A stretch of DNA of 5,440 bases from Eggerthellaceae bacterium (GTDB lineage: Bacteria > Actinomycetota > Coriobacteriia > Coriobacteriales > Eggerthellaceae), in contig DMNP01000094.1 of NCBI GenBank assembly GCA_003452695.1, positions 1 through 5,440 of the forward strand, in the 5' to 3' direction. This document shows, piece after piece, positions 1 through 5,291 of the stretch (position 1 is the first letter of the stretch; each line of letters begins with the position of its first letter). The notes under the pieces were generated by a model. That model saw only the letters and a list, made by a program, of their open reading frames with translations, was not told the origin of the DNA and ran no database searches. The position numbers and the translations under genes were made by a program.

Positions 1-841
1 GCAGCTCGTCGATGAACAGGATGATATGCCCTTCGGAATTCTTCACCTCGCGCAACACGGCCTTCAGGCGGTCTTCGAATTCGCCGCGGTACTTGGCCCC
101 GGCAAGCATGCTCGCAATGTCGAGCGTGATTATCTCGCGCCCCTTCAGGCTGCTCGGAACATCCTCGTCCACGATGCGCTGGGCAAGGCCTTCCACGATT
201 GCCGTCTTGCCCGTGCCGGGCTCGCCGATAAGCACGGGGTTGTTCTTCGTGCGGCGGCTGAGCACCTGGATAGTGCGGCGGATTTCGTCGTAGCGGCCGA
301 TAACGGGATCCAGCTTGTTTTCGCGCGCCATCTGCGTCAAGTTCGTTCCGTACTGATTCAGCGCATCCAGTTCCATCTTGCTGGTCTGGTCGGTTACGCG
401 CTCGTCGCCGCGCAGCTGGTCGTAGGTCTGCTCCACGGCCGCCGCCGTTACGCCGGCGGCGTTCAACACGCGCCCCGCATCCCCCTTGTCGCCCGCCAGC
501 GCAACCAGCAGATGCTCGGTCGTGGTGTAGCTGTCGCCCATCTTCTCGGCAACCTTTTCCGCCCGGTCGATAACTTTTATCAGGTCGTTGCCCGGCGCCG
601 TTATGGGCATGCCCCCGCTTGCCTTCGGCTTATTGGCTATAACGGCCTCCGTGCTCGCCTTCAACGCGGCAGGATCGGCACCGATGCGCTTCAAAATGGC
701 CTGCAGATTGTTGTCGGGTGAATCCAGGAGGGCCTTCAGCATGTGAATCGGCTCGATGATGCTTGCCTGCGCATCGCCGGCCACGCCCATGGCGGCCTGG
801 AAAGCCTCCGTGGCGGAGGCGCTTAGTTTATCTAGCCTCAT
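1..841 (-). CDS. clpB: ClpB, AAA+ protein disaggregase (N-terminal 280 residues, cut by window edge)
   Basis: This cytosolic Hsp100 unfoldase extracts polypeptides from aggregates and passes them to the DnaK system. The frame is open to the left edge, so only the N-terminal part is present. Visible parts are the double-repeat Clp N-domain (about residues 1-145, including TTEHLLVAL at 107-115) and the start of AAA+ domain 1. That domain shows Walker A GEPGTGKT (206-213, Lys212), the substrate-gripping pore loop GAKYRGEFE (248-256, Tyr251) and Walker B IILFIDE (273-279, Glu279). These residue numbers match E. coli ClpB as I recall it, so the N-terminus is neither extended nor truncated. The middle domain and AAA+ domain 2 lie outside the window. 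The ATG at 841 has a good ribosome site, AAGGAG (847-852), five bases upstream. It is the last visible gene of the operon, 118 bp after hspR; no convincing promoter of its own was found in that gap. Confidence 0.97.
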   Translation of the reverse strand, partial: MRLDKLSASATEAFQAAMGVAGDAQASIIEPIHMLKALLDSPDNNLQAILKRIGADPAALKASTEAVIANKPKASGGMPITAPGNDLIKVIDRAEKVAEKMGDSYTTTEHLLVALAGDKGDAGRVLNAAGVTAAAVEQTYDQLRGDERVTDQTSKMELDALNQYGTNLTQMARENKLDPVIGRYDEIRRTIQVLSRRTKNNPVLIGEPGTGKTAIVEGLAQRIVDEDVPSSLKGREIITLDIASMLAGAKYRGEFEDRLKAVLREVKNSEGHIILFIDEL

Positions 842-862
842 GTCGTCTCCTTATCATCTGGG

Positions 863-876
863 CAAGGCGCGCCTTG
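863..876. repeat. 14-bp perfect palindrome upstream of clpB
   Basis: CAAGGCGCGCCTTG is a perfect palindrome 10 bp upstream of the clpB ribosome site. In RNA it can form a 5-bp stem with a 4-nt loop. An overlapping alternative pairs GGCAAG (861-866) with CTTGCC (880-885), so the two folds exclude each other. The arms run in the opposite orientation to HAIR half-sites, so this is not an obvious HspR operator. Its function is unknown. Confidence 0.45.
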
Positions 877-889
877 TCGCTTGCCGTGC

Positions 890-914
890 GGTTTCTCTCG
901 TGGGTTTCTCTCGT
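890..914. repeat. Tandem direct repeat, 2 x 12 bp, in hspR-clpB gap
   Basis: GGTTTCTCTCGT occurs exactly at 890-901 and again at 903-914, a period of 13 bp. On the transcribed minus strand the unit reads ACGAGAGAAACC. It may be a recent local duplication or a paired protein-binding site; I recognise no known motif. Confidence 0.7.
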
Positions 915-959
915 AAGTTCAATCGGGCGCGCTAACACGCTCGGGCCCGCCCAGTTGCG

Positions 960-1343
960 CTAGCGCTTTCGGATGGCCAGCGTCGTGGTCGAAGCCACCA
1001 GATCGGTAACGCTCGCCCGCGTTTCAAGTTCGTGAACGCGGTCGGCCAAGCGACGCACCCTGCGATGCAGGTCGTCTATCTCCTGGTCGCGCTCGTTCAG
1101 GCGCCCCTGCAAATCCAAGATGCGTATAACTCCCGCAAGGTTTATGCCTTCGTCGGTAAGCTCGTTTATCAGCGCCAGGCGCTCGATGTCGGCCTGCGAG
1201 TACATGCGCGTGTTGCCGCTCGTGCGCTGCGGTGTTACCAGGCCTTTCTGCTCGTACGAGCGCAAGGTCTGAGGATGCATTCCCGCCAGCTGCGCCGCCA
1301 CGCCAATCATGTACAAGGGCCTATTGCGATCTTGCTCGTTCAT
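960..1343 (-). CDS. hspR: HspR, MerR-family heat-shock repressor of the dnaK operon
   Basis: This 127-residue repressor matches HspR in size and layout. It has a MerR-type helix-turn-helix and wing at the N-terminus (MIGVAAQLAG 12-21, HPQTLRSYEQKGLV 23-36, wing RTSGNTRMYS 40-49). The motif DEGINLAGVIRIL (64-76) matches the DEGVNLAGIKRII stretch of mycobacterial HspR as I remember it. A charged coiled coil (about 78-110) follows, then a short basic tail ending AIRKR. I place the start at the ATG at 1343, preceded by AGGA seven bases upstream. A longer frame opens at a TTG (1374-1376), but that codon lies in the loop of the hairpin upstream and has no ribosome site. In Streptomyces HspR binds HAIR sites with DnaK as co-repressor; the fourth-gene position in the dnaK operon is the classic one. 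Stop codon is TAG. Isoleucine is coded by ATA in 4 of 8 cases, unlike dnaK. Confidence 0.94.
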   Translation of the reverse strand: MNEQDRNRPLYMIGVAAQLAGMHPQTLRSYEQKGLVTPQRTSGNTRMYSQADIERLALINELTDEGINLAGVIRILDLQGRLNERDQEIDDLHRRVRRLADRVHELETRASVTDLVASTTTLAIRKR

Positions 1344-1361
1344 GTCCGCATCCTGCCTTCC

Positions 1362-1390
1362 GAACGGGGAGCGCAACCGCTCCCCGGTTC
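1362..1390 (-). promoter_or_regulatory. RNA hairpin in the dnaJ-hspR gap
   Basis: CGGGGAGCG (1365-1373) and CGCTCCCCG (1378-1386) form a perfect 9-bp GC-rich stem with a 4-nt loop. Three more pairs are possible beyond a one-base bulge. It lies between the dnaJ stop (1399) and the hspR ATG (1343), 21 nt before the start. No U-run follows on the minus strand, so it is not a standard intrinsic terminator. It may act as an mRNA processing or stability element, or damp hspR translation. Confidence 0.7.
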
Positions 1391-1398
1391 CGCATTCG

Positions 1399-2346
1399 CT
1401 AGCTTGCGTTCCTGAAATCCTCCAAGGCCTTGCGCTGCCCGTCGTTCAGGTTCGTGGGAACGGGAATCTGAAGCGAAATCTTCAAATCGCCGTTTCCCGC
1501 GCCCTTCACGCGAGGGGCGCCCTTCCCCTTCACGCTCAGGACCGTGCCATGCTGCGTGCCCGCAGGCACCTTCACGCGCACCTTCGTTCCATCTGGCGCC
1601 GGCACCACGATGCTTGCGCCAAGCGCGGCATCGGCCATGTTCACCTGCACCGTTTGCAGCACGTCGGCGCCTTTCCGCGTGAACTGGGGATGAGGCGCCA
1701 CGCGCATCGTGATTATCAGGTCGCCCGCCTGCCCGCCGTTCGTCCCCGGCACGCCCTGGCCGCGAAAACGCTGGCGATCGCCGTCGTTTGCGCCCGCGGG
1801 CACCTTCACGTTCAACGTCAGCGCATCATCGCGTCCGGGAATGCGCAGAGATATGCGCTTGGTGGTGCCGTTGAACGCCTCTTCGAAGGTAAGCTGCAGC
1901 TCGGCCGTGGTGTCCTGGCCCTTCCGCTGCTGCGACCTGCGACCGTTCGGACCCGAGAAGCTGAAATCGTTCAGGTTGTCGAAACTCCAACCCGTGCCGA
2001 ACGCGCCTTCGCCGCTGCGCAGGCGCTCCAGGATATCGCTCCAGCTGCTGGCGCCTCCGAACAGGTCGTCGAAGCTCACGTTCACCGAAGCGCCGCCGGG
2101 GCCCGCACCGCCCCAACCATAGGGAACCTGGTTGGCGTTGGCCGTGCCGTATTGATCGTACAGCTTGCGCTTCTTCTCGTCGGAAAGCACTTCGTAGGCT
2201 TCGTTTATATCCTTGAACGCCTCTTCGCTGCCCCCCGCATCGGGATGGTTTTCGCGCGCGAGCTTTCGGAATGCCTTCTTTATCTCGTCGGCAGTGGCGT
2301 TTTTCGACACGCCGAGCGTCTTGTAGTAGTCCGGCTTATTCGCCAT
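1399..2346 (-). CDS. DnaJ-type (class B/II, CbpA-like) Hsp40 co-chaperone without zinc finger
   Basis: This 315-residue protein stimulates DnaK ATPase and delivers substrates. The J-domain spans about residues 6-68 with the essential HPD at 34-36 and EAYEVLSD at 49-56. A Gly/Phe-rich linker (about 75-135) contains FDDLF (92-96). Two beta-sandwich C-terminal domains follow: domain I (about 145-225, with [15 protein letters not shown] 208-222) and domain II (about 226-312). No CxxCxGxG zinc repeats exist and the protein has no cysteine at all, so it is a class B J-protein rather than canonical DnaJ; databases may label it dnaJ or cbpA, so I give no symbol. The ATG at 2346 is preceded by GGAAAGG about nine bases upstream. 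It lies between grpE (53-bp gap) and hspR (55-bp gap). Stop is TAG. Isoleucine uses ATA in 4 of 10 codons. Confidence 0.95.
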   Translation of the reverse strand: MANKPDYYKTLGVSKNATADEIKKAFRKLARENHPDAGGSEEAFKDINEAYEVLSDEKKRKLYDQYGTANANQVPYGWGGAGPGGASVNVSFDDLFGGASSWSDILERLRSGEGAFGTGWSFDNLNDFSFSGPNGRRSQQRKGQDTTAELQLTFEEAFNGTTKRISLRIPGRDDALTLNVKVPAGANDGDRQRFRGQGVPGTNGGQAGDLIITMRVAPHPQFTRKGADVLQTVQVNMADAALGASIVVPAPDGTKVRVKVPAGTQHGTVLSVKGKGAPRVKGAGNGDLKISLQIPVPTNLNDGQRKALEDFRNAS

Positions 2347-2366
2347 GCCGCACCGCCTTTCCTACA

Positions 2367-2395
2367 ACAAGGGCGAGCTCCGAGCCCGCCCTTGT
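2367..2395 (-). promoter_or_regulatory. Strong RNA hairpin in the grpE-dnaJ gap
   Basis: On the minus-strand transcript, positions 2395 to 2367 fold into a 13-bp stem with a CGG triloop. Every pair is Watson-Crick except one G-U wobble, and that wobble exists only on the transcribed strand. It starts 4 nt after the grpE stop. The 3' side continues as UGUAGG, only partly U-rich, so it could be a weak terminator or attenuator. It could also be a processing or stability element that protects upstream dnaK-grpE mRNA and lowers dnaJ-hspR-clpB output. Confidence 0.72.
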
Positions 2396-2399
2396 CTGC

Positions 2400-3143
2400 C
2401 TACTCATCCTCGTTGGACTCTTCTTTCGGGCGCTTCGGTCCGCCCGTGGTAACCGTTACCATCGCAGGGCGTATGACCTTCCTGCCCATCTTGTAGCCCT
2501 TCTGGTACACCTCGTGCACCGTTTCGTCGAAGGCCTCTTCGTCGGGCACGGTTGCCACAGCCTGGGCTTCGAGTGCATCGTATGCCTGGCCGGCCGGGTC
2601 GATAACCTCCAAGCCGCCCTTCACGAGCGCGTCGAGCAGCTTGGTCTGCACCGCCTTCACTCCATCGAGCAGGCCCCCTTCGCCATTTTCGGTGGCGTAG
2701 GCAACCGTGCGCTCGAAGTCGTCCAGCACCGGCAGCAGGTTTTCCATCAGCTTCTCGGTGGCACGCGCCTGCTCTTCTGCACGCTGCTCGGACATGCGGC
2801 GACGGTAGGTGTCCCATTCGGCATGCAGGCGCATGTAGCGGTCCTGCCATTCCGCCGATTCCTGAAGGGCCTTTTCAAGCTGGTCGCCTTCCGCAGCTGC
2901 CGCCGCGGCTTCTTCTACGACGGCCTCCGCCTCGGCCACGATATCGCCCTCGGAGTCTGCCGCTTCGTCTTGCTTCTGGCCGTCGGCCTCTTCTTCCAGG
3001 ACCTCGGCCTCCACCGCTTCCGGCTCGGATTCAGTGTCCTGGCCGTCTTCCTCGGTCTTGGCTTCCGCGGCTTTGTCGTCTTCAACGTCCTCTATGGGAA
3101 TCTGGAAGCCCTTCCCGGCGGCGTTATCCTTACGCTTCGCCAT
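2400..3143 (-). CDS. grpE: GrpE, nucleotide exchange factor for DnaK
   Basis: GrpE is a dimer that opens the DnaK nucleotide site to release ADP. The protein has 247 residues, somewhat longer than the usual 180-210. The excess is a disordered, strongly acidic N-terminal region (about 17-88) ending in a run of alanines (79-84). The conserved part begins with the long helix (about 86-135; ERTVAYA near 144-150) and ends with the beta-wing signature, VYQKGYKMGRKVIRPAMVTV at 212-231. The usual 'FDP..HEA' segment is degenerate (YDALEAQAV at 188-196, lacking the histidine). The ATG at 3143 has GGAG seven bases upstream. The gene lies 71 bp after dnaK and 53 bp before dnaJ, and its stop is TAG. Identity is secure from the C-terminal signature and context; the acidic extension may tune temperature response or solubility, which is inference. 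Confidence 0.96.
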   Translation of the reverse strand: MAKRKDNAAGKGFQIPIEDVEDDKAAEAKTEEDGQDTESEPEAVEAEVLEEEADGQKQDEAADSEGDIVAEAEAVVEEAAAAAAEGDQLEKALQESAEWQDRYMRLHAEWDTYRRRMSEQRAEEQARATEKLMENLLPVLDDFERTVAYATENGEGGLLDGVKAVQTKLLDALVKGGLEVIDPAGQAYDALEAQAVATVPDEEAFDETVHEVYQKGYKMGRKVIRPAMVTVTTGGPKRPKEESNEDE

Positions 3144-3168
3144 TGCGTATCTCCGTTCTCTTCCGGAA

Positions 3169-3200
3169 GCGGGGCTTCAGGCCGCGGCCTTCCACCCCGC
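3169..3200 (-). promoter_or_regulatory. Imperfect RNA hairpin in the dnaK-grpE gap
   Basis: GCGGGG (3169-3174) pairs with CCCCGC (3195-3200). Inside, across a 4x4 internal loop, sits the 12-bp palindrome AGGCCGCGGCCT (3179-3190). A second small palindrome, CTTCCGGAAG, adjoins on the grpE side (3160-3169). No U-tract follows, so termination is unlikely. The position, 25 nt before the grpE ATG, fits a processing or stability element separating abundant dnaK message from the rest. Confidence 0.55.
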
Positions 3201-3214
3201 AACGCCGGGCTTCC

Positions 3215-5158
3215 CTATTTGTCGTCCTCGGGGTCGACCACTTCGTAGTCGGCTTCGATGGTGCCGTCGTCGGCCGGCGCAGCACCGCCCTGCTGGGCTG
3301 CCGCAGCTGCAGCGGCGGCCATCGGGTCGAAGCCCTCGGCGCCGGCACCCGGAGCACCCTGCTGTGAGTACACGACCTCGGCCAGCTTGTATCCCGCATC
3401 CTGCAACTTCGTCTGCGCAGCCTTTATAGCCTCGATGTCCTGGCCTTCCAGCGCTGTCTTCGCCTCGGATATGGCGTCCTCGGCAGCCTGCTTGGAATCG
3501 GCGGGCACCTTGTCGCCCAACTCGCGCAGCGTCTGCTCGGTAGCGTTCACCAGGCTGTCGCAGTTGTTGCGAATCTCGATTTCTTCCTTGCGGCGCTTGT
3601 CTTCCTCGGCGTTCGCCTCGGCATCCTTCACCATGCGGTCCACTTCGTCGTCGGACAGCGCCGTGCTGCCGGAAATGGTAATCTGCTGCTGCTGGCCCGT
3701 GCCAAGGTCCTTCGCCGACACGTTCACGATGCCGTTTGCATCGATGTCGAAGGTAACCTCGATCTGCGGCACGCCGCGGCGCGCTGCCGGAATGCCGGTA
3801 AGCTGGAAGCGGCCGAGCGTCTTGTTGTCGCGGGCCATCGGGCGCTCGCCCTGCAGGACGTGAATCTCCACGCTGGTCTGGTTGTCTGCAGCCGTCGAGT
3901 AGATTTCGGACTTGCGGGTGGGAATGGTGGTGTTGCGGTCGATCATCGTAGTCATAACGCCGCCGAGCGTTTCAACGCCAAGCGAAAGCGGGGTGACGTC
4001 CAGCAGCAAGATGCCCTCGACATCGCCGGAAAGCACGCCGCCCTGAACGGCCGCACCCATGGCCACGACCTCGTCGGGGTTCACCGACATGTTCGGCTGC
4101 TTGCCCGTCATGGTCTTCACCAGGTCCTGCACCGCCGGCATGCGGGTGGATCCGCCGACCAGGATTACCTCGTCAATCTGGCTGGAAGTGTATCCCGCAT
4201 CCTTCAGGGCCTGCTCCACCGGCTTGCGGCAGCGGTCCAGCAGATCCTTGGTGATGCGCTCGAACTCAGCGCGGGTAAGCGTGTAGTCCAGATGCTTCGG
4301 GCCGGAAGCATCGGCGGTGATGAACGGCAGGTTGATGTTTGCCTGCGTGGTGGAAGAAAGCTCCATTTTCGCCTTTTCCGCCGCTTCCTTCAGGCGCTGC
4401 AGAGCCATCTTGTCGGCGCGCAGGTCGATGCCGTTGTCGGCCTGGAACTTGTCGGCCAGCCAGTCGATGACGCGCTGATCCCAGTCGTCGCCGCCCAGGT
4501 GGTTGTCGCCCGCGGTCGAAGCCACTTCGAACACGCCGTCGCCCAATTCCAGGATAGACACGTCGAAGGTGCCACCGCCCAGGTCGAAGACGAGAATCTT
4601 CTCGTCCTTGTTGGTCTTGTCCAGGCCGTAGGCCAGCGCCGCCGCCGTCGGTTCGTTGATGATGCGCAGCACTTCCAGGCCCGCGATCTTGCCCGCGTCC
4701 TTGGTGGCCTGGCGCTGAGCGTCGTTGAAGTAGGCCGGAACCGTGATGACTGCCTGCGTGACCGGCGCGCCGAGCTGCTTTTCGGCGTCGTTCTTCATCT
4801 TCTGCAGGACCATTGCCGAAATCTCCTCGGGCGTGTAGTCCTTGCCCTCGATGTTCACGACCGCGCGGCCGTCCTTGCCGGCCTCGACCTTGTAGCTGAT
4901 GGTCTTCTGCTCTTCGGCCGTTTCGTTGAAGCTGCGGCCGATGAAGCGCTTTACGGAGCTGACGGTGTTCTCGGGGTTGGTAACCGCCTGGTTCTTGGCG
5001 GCCTTGCCGACGACGCGTTCGCCATCTTTGCGGAAGCCCTCGACGGAAGGCGTCGTGCGGTCGCCTTCCGCGTTAACCAGGATTTCCGGTTCGCTGCCTT
5101 CCATGACAGCCATCGCCGAGTTGGTGGTGCCCAAGTCGATGCCCAAAATCTTCGCCAT
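3215..5158 (-). CDS. dnaK: DnaK, Hsp70 molecular chaperone
   Basis: DnaK is the cytosolic ATP-driven chaperone that binds exposed hydrophobic segments; in HspR-type actinobacteria it is also the HspR co-repressor. The 647-residue protein is complete. The nucleotide-binding domain (1-382) shows phosphate-1 GIDLGTTNS (6-14), Lys70, [11 protein letters not shown] (168-178), phosphate-2 [14 protein letters not shown] (190-203, Thr197) and adenosine motif [13 protein letters not shown] (331-343). The hydrophobic linker ILLLD (383-387) leads to DVTPLSLG, the beta substrate-binding domain (about 393-500) and the helical lid (about 505-598). The tail carries eight alanines (614-621) and the acidic end [14 protein letters not shown] stretch at about 75-102 is longer than in Bacillus or Mycobacterium DnaK as I recall them. 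The ATG at 5158 has AGAGG eight bases upstream. It is first in the operon, behind the promoter at 5262-5290, with stop TAG. Isoleucine codons avoid ATA (2 of 37), consistent with high expression. Confidence 0.99.
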   Translation of the reverse strand: MAKILGIDLGTTNSAMAVMEGSEPEILVNAEGDRTTPSVEGFRKDGERVVGKAAKNQAVTNPENTVSSVKRFIGRSFNETAEEQKTISYKVEAGKDGRAVVNIEGKDYTPEEISAMVLQKMKNDAEKQLGAPVTQAVITVPAYFNDAQRQATKDAGKIAGLEVLRIINEPTAAALAYGLDKTNKDEKILVFDLGGGTFDVSILELGDGVFEVASTAGDNHLGGDDWDQRVIDWLADKFQADNGIDLRADKMALQRLKEAAEKAKMELSSTTQANINLPFITADASGPKHLDYTLTRAEFERITKDLLDRCRKPVEQALKDAGYTSSQIDEVILVGGSTRMPAVQDLVKTMTGKQPNMSVNPDEVVAMGAAVQGGVLSGDVEGILLLDVTPLSLGVETLGGVMTTMIDRNTTIPTRKSEIYSTAADNQTSVEIHVLQGERPMARDNKTLGRFQLTGIPAARRGVPQIEVTFDIDANGIVNVSAKDLGTGQQQQITISGSTALSDDEVDRMVKDAEANAEEDKRRKEEIEIRNNCDSLVNATEQTLRELGDKVPADSKQAAEDAISEAKTALEGQDIEAIKAAQTKLQDAGYKLAEVVYSQQGAPGAGAEGFDPMAAAAAAAAQQGGAAPADDGTIEADYEVVDPEDDK

Positions 5159-5210
5159 GTTTGTTACCTCTCATCCCTTCGGGTTTGTTACCTATATAAA
5201 GTTTGTTGCC
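5159..5210 (-). repeat. Threefold GGYAACAAAC repeat in the dnaK 5' UTR
   Basis: On the minus strand GGTAACAAAC occurs exactly at 5159-5168 and 5183-5192, and GGCAACAAAC (one change) at 5201-5210. The first two agree over 11 nt. The copy nearest the gene forms the spacer between the ribosome site (AGAGG) and the ATG. The start-to-start distances are 24 and 18 bp. The elements lie in the predicted leader RNA, so they may act in RNA (ribosome standby, protein or sRNA binding) or be duplication remnants. Confidence 0.75.
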
Positions 5211-5261
5211 GCACCCGTAGGAATCTTGTCCGAAGCCCACGAGCTTTTCTCAACGATTGAC

Positions 5262-5290
5262 ACTATAAAATCTTAGTCTTCGAGAGTCAA
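5262..5290 (-). promoter_or_regulatory. Housekeeping-sigma promoter of the dnaK operon
   Basis: On the minus strand, -35 TTGACT (5285-5290) and -10 TATAGT (5262-5267) are separated by exactly 17 bp. Each box has one mismatch to TTGACA/TATAAT. Transcription should start near 5255, giving a leader of about 95 nt. AT-rich sequence directly upstream (about 5291-5315) could serve as an UP element. A sigma-70-type promoter silenced by a repressor fits HspR control rather than a dedicated heat-shock sigma factor. Confidence 0.83.
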
Positions 5291-5291
5291 G
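5271..5291 (-). promoter_or_regulatory. Candidate HspR operator (degenerate HAIR element)
   Basis: The minus strand reads CTTGACT-N7-ACTAAGA. The established HAIR consensus is CTTGAGT-N7-ACTCAAG. The left arm matches 6 of 7. The right arm matches 4 of 7 as aligned, or six bases if one base has been lost (ACT-AAG). It overlaps the -35 box and most of the spacer, where a bound repressor would block RNA polymerase. The presence of hspR in the same operon makes autoregulation through this site the simplest reading. The match is imperfect, so this is a candidate only. Confidence 0.55.

Larger units (their letters stand above)
842..959 (-). other. hspR-clpB intergenic gap (118 bp), no promoter seen
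   Basis: This is the longest gap inside the operon. Read on the minus strand, it first offers a modest hairpin just after the hspR stop (924-949: a 5-bp CGGGC/GCCCG stem, a 4-nt bulge and 3 further pairs). Next come a tandem 12-nt repeat (890-914), a 14-bp palindrome (863-876) and the clpB ribosome site. A TTGAAC hexamer (minus strand, just past the hairpin) resembles a -35 box, but no -10 lies at 16-18 bp. I therefore read clpB as co-transcribed with hspR. No HAIR- or CIRCE-type operator was seen here. Confidence 0.5.

Noticed and set aside
26..721. 231-codon plus-strand frame
   Set aside because: Antisense to clpB, which shows intact Walker A, pore loop and Walker B motifs.
1344..1376. Extended hspR start at TTG (138 residues)
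   Set aside because: The TTG falls in the loop of a stable hairpin and has no ribosome site; the ATG at 1343 has AGGA at proper spacing and gives a typical HspR N-terminus.
1309..2496. 395-codon plus-strand frame
   Set aside because: Antisense to the J-protein gene and running into hspR and grpE; no domain, composition typical of a shadow frame.
2271..3248. 325-codon plus-strand frame
   Set aside because: Antisense to grpE; its apparent hydrophobic, Phe/Leu-rich stretches are the complement of Glu/Lys/Ala codons, not real membrane segments.
5193..5200. TATATAAA in the dnaK leader as a second promoter
   Set aside because: No -35-like hexamer at 16-18 bp on either strand.
3860..5260. 466-codon open frame on the plus strand
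   Set aside because: It lies antisense to dnaK, whose motifs are unambiguous. Long antisense frames opposite dnaK in GC-rich DNA are a known artefact. It has no recognisable domain.
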